From: JAJDXO01 sp965221855
Lineage (GTDB): Bacteria; Pseudomonadota; Alphaproteobacteria; Rhodospirillales; UBA2165
Direction: 5' to 3'
Assembly (NCBI GenBank): GCA_965221855.1
Contig: CBDCSV010000006.1
Span: forward strand, 434,001 to 498,000
Length of the DNA stretch: 64,000 bases
The stretch's first letter is position 1, and every line of letters begins with the position of its first letter. A program made the position numbers and the translations under genes. The notes under the pieces are model-generated. The model was not told the origin of the DNA. It ran no database searches and saw nothing but the letters and a program-made list of their open reading frames with translations. Shown piece after piece: positions 15,845 to 23,806 of the stretch.

Positions 15845-16174
15845 ATGTCAGAACCCATGACGGCGCCGAAGGATGCGTCAACCGATGCTCCTCGAGCCGA
15901 TTTTGAAATTCTCTACGAAGACGACGAGACGCGCATTACCCGCTGGCGATTCGATCCCGGCGCCCAGACCGGCTGGCATCATCACCCGGTCGACTATGTC
16001 ACCATCCAGGAATCAGGCGGTGAACTGCGCCTCGAGCGGGATGATGGCAGCGTCACCCACGTCGAATACGAGCCCGGCCGGACGGTCCGCTATGCGGCGC
16101 CGATCAAGCACAATGCCACCAACGTCAGCGACGAGGAGGTCCGGGTCACCGAGATCGAATACAAGACCGGTTAG
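15845..16174 (+). CDS. Single-domain cupin protein
   Basis: The 109-residue product is a small cupin. Motif 1 is visible as GWHHHPVDYVTIQESGGELRL with adjacent metal-binding His residues, and a weaker motif 2 near YAAPIKHNATN. The N-terminal 18 residues are low-complexity. Such proteins may bind a metal and a small ligand; the reaction is not inferable. IS630 copy 1 lies 48 bp after the stop. Confidence 0.8.
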   Translation: MSEPMTAPKDASTDAPRADFEILYEDDETRITRWRFDPGAQTGWHHHPVDYVTIQESGGELRLERDDGSVTHVEYEPGRTVRYAAPIKHNATNVSDEEVRVTEIEYKTG

Positions 16175-16316
16175 CCCGCATCCGGACGCCGACGACTACC
16201 CGCCGGTATTCTCGCCGCACTAGAGCGTATTTGAGATTGATTGAATCATTTTAGGGATTCCCAAGTATGGGCGAACCATGATTCAAGATGGATGCTGGGC
16301 AAGGAGGCCAGCATTC

Positions 16317-16676
16317 ATGGCGAGACCTTATTCGATTGATTTGCGAGAGCGTGTTGTTTTGGCGGTTTTGGCGGGGGAGAGTTGCCGCGCTGTAGCGGCT
16401 CGGTTTGGGGTTGCGGTTTCGAGCGTGGTTAAGTGGTCGCAGCGCTACCGGCGGACGGGGAGTGTTGCGCCCGGCAAGATGGGCGGTCACCGCCGCCGGG
16501 TTCTTGAGCCCCATCGGGAGTTCATTGTCGGCCGGATCGACCAGGAGCCGCATCTGACGCTGCATCGGTTGAGAGACGAGTTGGCCGCTCGGGGTGTCAG
16601 GGTATCCCACAGCACGGTATGGCTGTTTCTGCGCCGTGAAGGGCTGCGCTTTAAAAAAAACCCTGTTCGCCGTTGA
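16317..16676 (+). CDS. IS630 transposase, orfA (HTH part)
   Basis: This 119-residue frame begins MARPYSIDLRERVVLAVLAG after AAGGAGG at 16300-16306 and carries the paired helix-turn-helix domain of IS630 transposases (FGVAVSSVVKWSQRYRRTGS; LRDELAARGVRVSHSTVWLF). It ends shortly after an A8 run at 16653-16660. Skipping or losing one A in that run would join it to orfB as ..RFKKTLFAVERARAD.., giving a complete transposase. Copies with longer upstream starts are possible but the ribosome site supports 16317. Confidence 0.88.
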   Translation: MARPYSIDLRERVVLAVLAGESCRAVAARFGVAVSSVVKWSQRYRRTGSVAPGKMGGHRRRVLEPHREFIVGRIDQEPHLTLHRLRDELAARGVRVSHSTVWLFLRREGLRFKKNPVRR

Positions 16677-17265
16677 ACGGGCGCGCGCGGACATCGCCCG
16701 CCATCGCAGGCGCTGGAAGGCGTGGCAGGCAAAGCTTGATCCCGAACGGCTGGTATTCATTGATGAAACCTGGATCCGGACCAATATGGCCCCGCTGCGC
16801 GGCTGGGGGCCGAAAGGGGAGCGGGTCCGCGGCTTTGCCCCCCATGGGCGGTGGCACACCCTGACCTTCATCGGCGCGCTGCGCTGCGACCGGTTCACCG
16901 CGCCCTGCGTCTTCGACGGCCCCATCAATGGCGTGTGCTTCCGCGCCTACGTCGAGCAGCTGCTCGTGCCGACCCTGGTGCCCGGCGACATCGTCATCAT
17001 GGACAATCTCGGCAGCCACAAGTCAAAAGCCGTGCGAAACGCCATCCGTGCCGCCGGAGCCAAGCTGTGGCTCCTGCCCAAATATTCCCCCGACCTCAAT
17101 CCCATCGAGCAGACCTTTGCCCAAATCAAGCACTGGATGAGAAACGCCCAGAAGCGGGAGATCGACGACTTATGGCGCCATCTCGGGAGCCTCATCGACA
17201 CCATCGAGCCACAGCAATGCGCCAACTACTTCAAAAACGCAGGATACGCTTCCGTCAAAATATGA
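16594..17265 (+). CDS. IS630 transposase, orfB (DDE catalytic part)
   Basis: The frame contains the DDE domain of IS630/Tc1-type transposases: D57 in VFIDETWIRTNMAP, D137 in IVIMDNLGSHKS and E172 in SPDLNPIEQTFAQIKHWMR. It has no good ribosome site of its own, and the first 20 or so codons overlap orfA in another frame. It is most likely expressed by frameshifting at the A8 run at 16653-16660; the required change is +1 (or loss of one A during transcription). Both copies carry the same junction, so it is a property of the element and not a local mutation. Confidence 0.88.
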   Translation: MSGYPTARYGCFCAVKGCALKKTLFAVERARADIARHRRRWKAWQAKLDPERLVFIDETWIRTNMAPLRGWGPKGERVRGFAPHGRWHTLTFIGALRCDRFTAPCVFDGPINGVCFRAYVEQLLVPTLVPGDIVIMDNLGSHKSKAVRNAIRAAGAKLWLLPKYSPDLNPIEQTFAQIKHWMRNAQKREIDDLWRHLGSLIDTIEPQQCANYFKNAGYASVKI

Positions 17266-17271
17266 AACGCT

Positions 17272-17766
17272 CTAGGCGGCCCCGGCCTCGGCGGCCTCTT
17301 CCTCGACCGGCACCCCCGGCAGGTCCTTGGAGGTGCGGATGGTCTCGAAGGTGGAGACCGTCGAGACGTGGTCGGCGGAGGTGAGCCGCATGGTCAGGTC
17401 GTCCCGGTGCTCCTTGTCCCGGGCGACGATCTTCAACAGGAAATCGCCGCCGCCCCGGATCATGTGGGTCTCCCGGATTTCGGGCCAGCCGGCGGTCATT
17501 TCCTCGAACGCCCGCAGCACGTCCTGGGACTGGCTGTCGAGACCGACGAGGGCGAAGAACATTTCCTTCAGGCCGAGCAGCGCCGGCTCCAGCTCCGCGT
17601 GATAGCCGCGGATGTAACCCGCTTCTTCCAGGGCCCGGACACGGCGCAGGCACGGCGGCGCCGAAATCCCGACCCGCTTGGCCAGTTCGACATTGGTCAT
17701 GCGGCCGTCGGTCTGTAGATCGCCGAGTATTTTACGGTCGACCTGGTCGAGCTTGACCCGCGACAT
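17272..17766 (-). CDS. Lrp/AsnC family transcriptional regulator
   Basis: This 164-residue protein has the Lrp HTH (KLDQVDRKILGDLQTDGRMT, then KRVGISAPPCLRRVRALEEAGYI) and a C-terminal RAM domain (FALVGLDSQSQDVLRAFEEM; GGGDFLLKIVARD). Lrp relatives respond to amino acids and often control a neighbouring gene. Here the divergent neighbour is trxB, 286 bp away. ATG 17766 is chosen because MSRVKLDQVDRKIL is the standard start; an earlier one at 17802 is less likely. The stop codon TAG overlaps the junction with IS630 copy 1, and the pre-insertion sequence would give the same stop. Confidence 0.9.
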   Translation of the reverse strand: MSRVKLDQVDRKILGDLQTDGRMTNVELAKRVGISAPPCLRRVRALEEAGYIRGYHAELEPALLGLKEMFFALVGLDSQSQDVLRAFEEMTAGWPEIRETHMIRGGGDFLLKIVARDKEHRDDLTMRLTSADHVSTVSTFETIRTSKDLPGVPVEEEAAEAGAA

Positions 17767-18051
17767 ATACTGCTGCTCCCTGGTCACCGTTGACGAATTC
17801 ATTGGAAATTTTGGCTCGGTGACGTGAGAGTAATTTTATTACCCGCGCGGCCGCGGCGCAATAATATTTCAAAAATGTCGGCGCACCGGTTCGAGCGGCC
17901 ACATACCGGCCACATACCGGACGGTGCGCCGATGACCGCTATTTTACCGGCGCGCTCCCTTGCGGAGGGGTGGGGCCCTTTCTATTTTAAGGCCGGAATT
18001 CAGGTCCGGGGGAACCCCGCCGCCGGACAACCCTGTTTGATTGGAACCGCC

Positions 18052-19023
18052 ATGTCCGAACACATCCACAACAAAGTCATGATCCTGGGCTCCGGCGCCG
18101 CCGGCCTGACCGCGGCCATCTATACCGCCCGGGCCAGTCTGGAGCCGGTGCTGATCCACGGCATGCAGCCGGGCGGCCAGATGACCATCACCACCGATGT
18201 GGAGAACTATCCCGGCTTCGCCGATGTCGTCCAGGGCCCGTGGCTGATGGAACAGATGCAGGCCCAGGCCGAGAATGTCGGCACCCGGATGATGGCCGAT
18301 ACAATCGTCGAAGCCGATCTCGGCAGTCGGCCGTTCCGCATGGTCGGAGATTCCGGCGCCGTCTATACGTGCGACGCGCTGATCGTCTCCACGGGGGCCG
18401 AAGCCAAATGGCTGGGGCTCGACAGCGAGCAGTCGTTCATGGGATTCGGCGTCTCGGCCTGCGCGACCTGCGACGGTTTTTTCTTCAGGGAAAAGGAAGT
18501 CCTGGTGGTCGGCGGCGGCAATACCGCGGTCGAGGAGGCGCTGTATCTCGCCAACCTGGCGAGCAAGGTGACCCTGATCCACCGCCGCGACGAGCTTCGC
18601 GCCGAGAAAATCCTCCAGACCCGGCTGTTCAACCACGACAAGATCGAGGTCGTCTGGGACACGGTGCTGGACGAGATCACCGGCAACACCGACGGCATGG
18701 CGCCCGAAGTCACCGGGGTGAAGGTCAAGAACGTCAAGACCGGCGAGGTGAGCGAGCTTGCCCTCGACGGCGTCTTCATCGCCATCGGCCACAAGCCGAA
18801 CACCGATCTGTTCGGCGGCCAGTTGGACATGGACGGCGAGGGCTACCTGATTACGGCGCCCGATTCGACCGCCACCAACGTCCCCGGCGTGTTCGCCGCC
18901 GGCGATGTGCAGGACAATACCTACCGCCAGGCGGTCACCGCGGCCGGGACGGGCTGCATGGCCGCCCTCGAGACGGAGAAATTCCTCGCCGAACAAGAAG
19001 CGGTTGCCGACGCCGCCGAATAA
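18052..19023 (+). CDS. trxB: Thioredoxin reductase
   Basis: The 323-residue flavoenzyme transfers electrons from NADPH to thioredoxin. Support includes the FAD-binding GSGAAGLTAAIYTARA near the start, the redox-active pair C137-A-T-C140 in GVSACATCDGFFF, the NADPH-binding VVGGGNTAVEEALYL with HRRDELRAEKI, and the C-terminal FAD motif GVFAAGDVQDNTYRQAVTAAGTG. Length is typical. ATG 18052 gives the normal N-terminus; an in-frame extension to 17824 has none of the family features. A LysR gene follows after 52 bp and may be co-transcribed. Confidence 0.95.
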   Translation: MSEHIHNKVMILGSGAAGLTAAIYTARASLEPVLIHGMQPGGQMTITTDVENYPGFADVVQGPWLMEQMQAQAENVGTRMMADTIVEADLGSRPFRMVGDSGAVYTCDALIVSTGAEAKWLGLDSEQSFMGFGVSACATCDGFFFREKEVLVVGGGNTAVEEALYLANLASKVTLIHRRDELRAEKILQTRLFNHDKIEVVWDTVLDEITGNTDGMAPEVTGVKVKNVKTGEVSELALDGVFIAIGHKPNTDLFGGQLDMDGEGYLITAPDSTATNVPGVFAAGDVQDNTYRQAVTAAGTGCMAALETEKFLAEQEAVADAAE

Positions 19024-19075
19024 GCGCTATTCCTGAGCGTCAATTCTCAACCGCTCGGGACGAGGCGCCAACGCC

Positions 19076-19978
19076 ATGTCGATGGACTGGGACAAGCTGC
19101 GGATATTTCATGCGGTGGCCGAAGCCGGCAGCTTCACCAATGCCGCCGAAACGCTCAATATCAGTCAATCGGCGGTCAGCCGCCAGATCAGCACCCTCGA
19201 ACGCAGCCTCAACGTGCCGTTGTTCCACCGCCACGCCCGGGGACTGATCCTTACCGAGCAGGGGGAAGATCTCTATCTGACCGCCCACGACGTGTTCCAC
19301 AAGCTGGCCATGTCGGAAGCCCGGCTGACCGATTCCCAGGAGCGGCCCGCCGGCGCTCTCAAAATCGCCACGACCGTCGGTTTCGGCTCCGTATGGCTGA
19401 CCCCGCAAATCCGGGAATTCGTCGATCTCTACCCGGACATCGAAGTCAGCATCGTCCTGACCTACTCGGAATTCGACCTTTCCATGCGCGAAGCGGACGT
19501 GGCCATCGAACTTACCCCGCCGACCCACCCCGAGCTCATCCAGCGCCATCTGATGACCATCAACCACTACGTTTACGCGACGCCCGACTACCTCAAGGCA
19601 CACGGGATGCCGCAGACGCCGGAAGATCTCGACGGCCACAAACTCATCACCTTCGGCGAGGAGGTCGGCGATCAGCGGGAGCTGCTGCCGGCCCTCAATT
19701 TCCTCCTCGATGCCGGCGCGAATCCCAAAAAGCCGCGCCGCCCGGTCCTGCAGGTGAACAATATCTACGGAATCTACCGGGCGGTCCTGTCGGGCCTCGG
19801 CATGGGTGCCCTGCCCAACTACTTCGATGAAGGCTCGGCCAATCTGGTCCGGGTGCTGCCGGAACTGCAAAGCCCGGCGACCGAGGCCTATTTCGTCTAT
19901 CCCGAGGAACTGCGCCAGTCGGCCAGAATCGCGGTATTCCGCGATTTCCTGATCCGGAAGGTCATGGAATCCCGCTGA
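19076..19978 (+). CDS. LysR family transcriptional regulator
   Basis: The 300-residue protein has the LysR HTH at about residues 5-65 (MDWDKLRIFHAVAEAGSFTN, SQSAVSRQISTLERSLNVPLFHR) and a periplasmic-binding-like effector domain. Its local target is not clear, because the gene lies in tandem with trxB instead of being divergent to a regulated gene. The 286-bp region after it contains a promoter-like site, a palindrome and a terminator. Confidence 0.92.
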   Translation: MSMDWDKLRIFHAVAEAGSFTNAAETLNISQSAVSRQISTLERSLNVPLFHRHARGLILTEQGEDLYLTAHDVFHKLAMSEARLTDSQERPAGALKIATTVGFGSVWLTPQIREFVDLYPDIEVSIVLTYSEFDLSMREADVAIELTPPTHPELIQRHLMTINHYVYATPDYLKAHGMPQTPEDLDGHKLITFGEEVGDQRELLPALNFLLDAGANPKKPRRPVLQVNNIYGIYRAVLSGLGMGALPNYFDEGSANLVRVLPELQSPATEAYFVYPEELRQSARIAVFRDFLIRKVMESR

Positions 19979-20012
19979 TTGGACTCCCAATTCAGGGAAT
20001 TTTCGCGAGGAT

Positions 20013-20040
20013 TTGACGAGCTATGCATAAAATGCATAGC
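20013..20040 (+). promoter_or_regulatory. Promoter-like site with perfect palindrome
   Basis: TTGACG at 20013-20018 resembles a -35 box. It is followed by GCTATGCAT-AAA-ATGCATAGC at 20020-20040, a perfect inverted repeat with 9-bp arms that covers the region where a -10 box would lie. This could be a regulated promoter for the structured region downstream, or a stand-alone hairpin. Confidence 0.4.
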
Positions 20041-20047
20041 AAATGTT

Positions 20048-20228
20048 CGGTAATCACACTGGCGATTTTGCGTTGCAACAACTACATTTCCTGACAGCGA
20101 CGGCGTGAGCCGGCGCTTTCCGGGCCCCCCCGGTCCGGATTTCCAAGGGTCTTCGGACCCTACGTCTCCCAGACGTGAAGCCTCCCTGTTAAACTCACCG
20201 GGAAAGTTTACTTTCCCGGTCTTTTTTT
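20048..20228 (+). ncRNA. Candidate structured small RNA
   Basis: The segment lies between convergent genes and holds several stable hairpins in series: GGGTC-TTCG-GACCC at about 20136-20149, ACGTCT-CCC-AGACGT at about 20162-20176, then a single-stranded GAAGCCTCCCTGTTAAACTC with an anti-Shine-Dalgarno-like CCTCCC, and a terminator at 20198-20228. The start near 20048 is only a guess from the promoter-like site. An order of hairpin followed by GAAGCC is reminiscent of 6S RNA, but the long closing stem of 6S is not seen. It could also be the long 3' UTR of the LysR gene. Confidence 0.45.
20198..20228 (+). terminator. Intrinsic terminator
   Basis: CCGGGAAAG-TTTA-CTTTCCCGG forms a perfect 9-bp stem followed by TCTTTTTTT. 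It ends the transcript of the candidate small RNA and/or the trxB-lysR transcript. Confidence 0.9.
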
Positions 20229-20264
20229 GGCGCTAGAGCCGATCCAGCGGGCCGCTTGACGCCC

Positions 20265-22304
20265 TTATTCGGCGGCGAGGCCGAGTTCCGATTGCCGGGC
20301 CTTCACCACCTGATCGGCTTCCTTGCCGGTTATTTCCTGCAGCCGGTCGAACTCGAATTCAAAGGTGCCCACGCCCTGGGTCGACGAGCGCAACTCGTTG
20401 ATCAGGTCGAGAATTTCCGATTCCGGCATGTGGGCGTTCACCTCGTCCCAGCCCTTCCAGCCTTCCTTCGGCTCGAACCCGAGGATTTGGCCGCGGCGCC
20501 CGGAAACCAGGCTCTGAACCCGCGACATGAATTCCGACGGAACGGAAATGGTGACCGTAAAAATCGGCTCCAGCAGGACCGGGCCGCATTTCGGCATCCC
20601 TTCCCGCATGGCCAGGCTGCCGGCCGTCTTGAACGCCTGGTCCGAGCTGTCGACGGCGTGGAACTGTCCGTCGGTCAATTCGACCGAGACATCGACCACG
20701 GGAAATCCGAGCGGTCCCCGGGAGAGATACTCCTTCACCCCGTTTTCGACCGCCGGGATGTACTGCTTGGGCACCACGCCGCCGGTGATCGAGTCGGTGA
20801 ATTGGAATCCCGAACCTCTCGGCAGCGGTTTGATTTCGATATGAACATCGCCGAACTGGCCGTGCCCTCCCGACTGCTTTTTGTGCCGTGCATGTTGCGA
20901 GATGGGCTTCTTGATGGATTCCTTGTACGCCACCTGTGGCAGGCCGCCGTCGACCTCGAGCTTGTTTCGGTTGTGCATCCGCTCCAGCGCGATTCGGAGA
21001 TGGGTTTCGCCCTGGCCGCGAAGCACGAACTCGCCGGTATCCGGATTCGGGCCGTAGGTCAGCGACGGATCCTCTTCGATGAGCCGCGCCAGCGCGCCGG
21101 CCATCTTCACCTCGTCGTCCCGCCTGCCCGCATGGATGGCCAGCGCGTAGACGGGCTTCGGCGGCGCCGGCCACGCCGGACCCTCGGCGTTGCCCGACGG
21201 CGACAGCAGGTCTCCCGTGCGCACCTCCTCCATCCGGCCGAGTGCGCCCGCCTCGCCCTCGGCGAGTTTGGCGACCTTCTCCTGGTCGGCGCCCCGCAGC
21301 TTGACGATGCCGCTTACCCGGGAGCCGCCGAGCGTCGCGCCGTCCTCGACCTCCCCGCGCAGAACCCGGGCGATGGACCGCTTGCCGGTCTGCGAACCGT
21401 GAGAGGTCTTGAAGACCCGGGCAACCGCCTCGCCGTCGGCATCAATGCCGATCCGCTCGCGAGTCGCCGCGATGCCGGGCGCCTCGTGGCGCAGCACCTT
21501 CAACAGCCGAGTAATACCGTGATCGGATTCGGCCGAGCCGAAAAACACCGGGACGAGATTCCCCGCCCTGGTCGCCGCCGCGAGGTGGTCGTAGGTCTCG
21601 CCGACCTCGGGCACCTCGTCTTCCAGCAGCTTCTCCAACAGGCCGTCATCGAAATCGGAGAGCGCCTCCAGCATCACCGTCCGTTCGATTTCCAGGCGAT
21701 CGTTGAGGTCGGCGGGTATGTCCGCGATCTCCTTGAGATCGCCCTCGGTGTACTCGAAGGCCCGCTTGCTCGCGAGATCGACGTATCCGGTGATCTCATC
21801 GCCCGTCCTGATGGGAATTTCGCGCAAGACCAATGGCTGGTCTATGACCCCGCGCAGCGCGTCCACGCTGTCGGCGACGCTCGCCGCGGCGCCGTGGATT
21901 TTGTTGATGAAGATGATATGCGGCACGCTCTGCTCGTGGAGCCCGCGCAACAGCCGCGCGGCCCCAAGGGCCTTGTCCGCGCCGGGCTCGATCACCACCA
22001 CGGCGATATCGCATACGGCCATGGCGCTGATCGTGTCCTGGATGAGTTCGACCGAACCCGGACAGTCTATGAGAGTCCACGAATCGCCCAGGTAGTCGAA
22101 GCTGGCGACATTCATTTCGACGCTCATGGTCCGCGAGCGCGCCTCGGGGGATGAATCGCCGACCGTATTGCCTTCGGTGATCCTGCCCAGGCGATTTACC
22201 GCGCCGGCCTTGAACAGCATGGCTTCGAGTAACGAGGTTTTGCCGCTCAGGTACGGACCCATAAGGGCCGCGCAACGGGGACCGAATTCAGATGTGTCTG
22301 TCAC
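20265..22304 (-). CDS. Elongation factor G-like GTPase (divergent EF-G paralogue)
   Basis: This 679-residue protein follows the five-domain plan of EF-G. The P-loop is GPYLSGKT (about 16-23), G3 is DCPG (80-83), and domain IV contains KKQSGGHGQFGDVHIEI; the C-terminus LQSLVSGRRGQILGF-like domain V is present as VQSLVSGRRGQILGFEPKEG. The G4 motif reads NKIH at 134-137 where translational GTPases have NKMD, and the switch I motif RGITI is replaced. This marks it as an EF-G-like paralogue rather than the housekeeping factor. The start is GTG 22304, with GGGAGGA seven bases upstream; an in-frame extension to 22388 is arginine-rich and unlikely. Confidence 0.85.
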   Translation of the reverse strand: MTDTSEFGPRCAALMGPYLSGKTSLLEAMLFKAGAVNRLGRITEGNTVGDSSPEARSRTMSVEMNVASFDYLGDSWTLIDCPGSVELIQDTISAMAVCDIAVVVIEPGADKALGAARLLRGLHEQSVPHIIFINKIHGAAASVADSVDALRGVIDQPLVLREIPIRTGDEITGYVDLASKRAFEYTEGDLKEIADIPADLNDRLEIERTVMLEALSDFDDGLLEKLLEDEVPEVGETYDHLAAATRAGNLVPVFFGSAESDHGITRLLKVLRHEAPGIAATRERIGIDADGEAVARVFKTSHGSQTGKRSIARVLRGEVEDGATLGGSRVSGIVKLRGADQEKVAKLAEGEAGALGRMEEVRTGDLLSPSGNAEGPAWPAPPKPVYALAIHAGRRDDEVKMAGALARLIEEDPSLTYGPNPDTGEFVLRGQGETHLRIALERMHNRNKLEVDGGLPQVAYKESIKKPISQHARHKKQSGGHGQFGDVHIEIKPLPRGSGFQFTDSITGGVVPKQYIPAVENGVKEYLSRGPLGFPVVDVSVELTDGQFHAVDSSDQAFKTAGSLAMREGMPKCGPVLLEPIFTVTISVPSEFMSRVQSLVSGRRGQILGFEPKEGWKGWDEVNAHMPESEILDLINELRSSTQGVGTFEFEFDRLQEITGKEADQVVKARQSELGLAAE

Positions 22305-22465
22305 GGGTAGATCCTCCCAGCCGTCTAGGCGTTTTGAAGCTCCAGGCGGACGCCTTTCGCCGCGACGCGAGTGGAGGCGCCGCGGCACGCCCTTGGGGGA
22401 AAGGTTAGCGGCCTGGAACCGGAGTCTTCAAGGAGAATCCGGTCTCCAAACGATACGGATCGAGC

Positions 22466-23665
22466 TTAACTCAGCGCGGCGCAGGCCCGCTGAATGCGCT
22501 GGCAGGCATCCTCCAGCAATTCGGTCGCGGTCGCGTAGGAGATGCGGAAATGCGGCGCCAGACCGAAGGCGGTGCCGAGCACAGCGGCGACCCCTTCGGC
22601 CTCCAGCAGATAGGCGCAGAAATCGCCGTCGCTTTCGATCCTCTTCCCGTCCGGGGTGGTCTTGCCGATGTTGCCGGCGCAGGACGGGTAGACATAGAAG
22701 GCGCCCTCGGGCGTCAGGCAATCGATGCCCGTCGCCTGATTGAGCATGGAGACCACCATGTCGCGGCGGTCCTTGAAGATCTCGTTGTTGGCCGAGAAGT
22801 CCTGCGGTCCTTCCAGGGCCGCGATGGCCGCGGCCTGCGAGACGGAACTGGTATGGGACGTGCTCTGGGATTGAATCTTGTTCATCGCCGAGATCAGTTC
22901 CTGCGGTCCCGCCGCGTAGCCGACCCGCCAGCCGGTCATCGCATAGGCCTTGGAAACGCCGTTGAGGGTCAGCGTCCGGCCGTACAATCCCGGCTCCACC
23001 TGGGCGATGGTCGAAAACTCGAAATCGTCATAGATGATGTGCTCGTAGATATCGTCGGTCATCACCCAGACATGCTCGTGGCGCAGCAGGACGTCGGCCA
23101 GCGCCTTCAATTCGGCCCGGGTGTAGGCCCCGCCCGTCGGGTTCGAGGGCGAATTGAGCATCACCCATTTGGTCCTGGGCGTGATCGCGGCTTCCAGCTG
23201 ATCCGGGGTCATCTTGAACCGGTTCTCCGCCGGGCAGTCGACGAACACCGGCGTGCCTTCGGCCAGGAGAACGATGTCCGGATAGCTCACCCAATAGGGC
23301 GCCGGGATGACGACCTCGTCGCCCGCCTCCACCGTCGCCATGATGCCGTTGTAGATGCTCTGCTTGCCGCCGCAGGCCACCTGAATCTGGCCCGGCTCGT
23401 ATGTCAGATCGTTCTCGCGCTGAAATTTCGCCGCCACCGCGGTGCGGAGTTCGATGGAGCCCGGCACATCGGTGTACTTGGTATAGCCGTCGGCCATGGC
23501 CTTCGCCGCGGCCTCCTTGACGTGGTCCGGCGTATCGAAATCGGGCTCTCCGGCGCCGAGCCCGATAACGTCGCGGCCCTCCGCCTTGAGCGCGCGCGCC
23601 CGCGCGGTCACCGCCATGGTGGGCGACGGCTGAATTCGGTCGAGGCGGGATGCCAGGATGGACAT
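22466..23665 (-). CDS. aatA: Aspartate-type aminotransferase (class I PLP)
   Basis: The 399-residue protein matches the alphaproteobacterial class Ib aspartate aminotransferase family. Motifs are SPTMAVTARARALKAEGRDV, LGAGEPDFDTPDHVKEAA, NSPSNPTGG for PLP and substrate contacts, the Asp-Tyr pair in TDDIYEHIIYD, and the Schiff-base Lys239 in GVSKAYAMTGWRVGY. It would exchange amino groups between aspartate and 2-oxoglutarate, and some members also accept prephenate. ATG 23665 gives the family N-terminus MSILASRLDRIQPSPT. It is divergent from the MFS gene with about 140 bp between. Confidence 0.92.
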   Translation of the reverse strand: MSILASRLDRIQPSPTMAVTARARALKAEGRDVIGLGAGEPDFDTPDHVKEAAAKAMADGYTKYTDVPGSIELRTAVAAKFQRENDLTYEPGQIQVACGGKQSIYNGIMATVEAGDEVVIPAPYWVSYPDIVLLAEGTPVFVDCPAENRFKMTPDQLEAAITPRTKWVMLNSPSNPTGGAYTRAELKALADVLLRHEHVWVMTDDIYEHIIYDDFEFSTIAQVEPGLYGRTLTLNGVSKAYAMTGWRVGYAAGPQELISAMNKIQSQSTSHTSSVSQAAAIAALEGPQDFSANNEIFKDRRDMVVSMLNQATGIDCLTPEGAFYVYPSCAGNIGKTTPDGKRIESDGDFCAYLLEAEGVAAVLGTAFGLAPHFRISYATATELLEDACQRIQRACAALS

Positions 23666-23806
23666 ATTGGAGCACTCCCCGGACTTCGGGCCACGAAAAC
23701 CGGCCACAATTATCTGTCAAAAACCGGCGGCAAACTACGCCCGCCATCGCGCCGCTGCAATAACAGATTGTGCGCCTCCGAAAGTGCTTGGATAGTAGGC
23801 CCCGCC

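Larger units (their letters stand above)
16223..17272 (+). mobile_element. IS630-family insertion sequence, copy 1
   Basis: The element spans 1050 bp between two TA dinucleotides (16221-16222 and 17273-17274), the target duplication used by IS630 relatives. Its ends start GAGCGTATTTGAG and, on the minus strand, GAGCGTTTCATA. The site reads CTAG before insertion. The right-hand CTA forms the stop codon of the Lrp/AsnC gene, so insertion kept that stop intact. An apparently identical copy in the same orientation is at 52082-53131. Confidence 0.93.

Noticed and set aside
20048..20228. Identification of the structured region as 6S RNA
   Set aside because: The order hairpin then GAAGCC recalls 6S RNA, but the 5' and 3' ends do not form the long closing stem and the large central bubble is not seen. 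It is kept only as an unnamed candidate.
20256..22154. Long plus-strand frame of 632 codons opposite the EF-G-like gene
   Set aside because: It is a G+C-driven shadow: the minus-strand frame encodes all EF-G domains, and the plus-strand translation has no recognisable motif.
22550..23806. 871-codon plus-strand frame ending in the MFS transporter
   Set aside because: The first 420 codons overlap the aminotransferase gene on the other strand. The transporter begins at ATG 23807.
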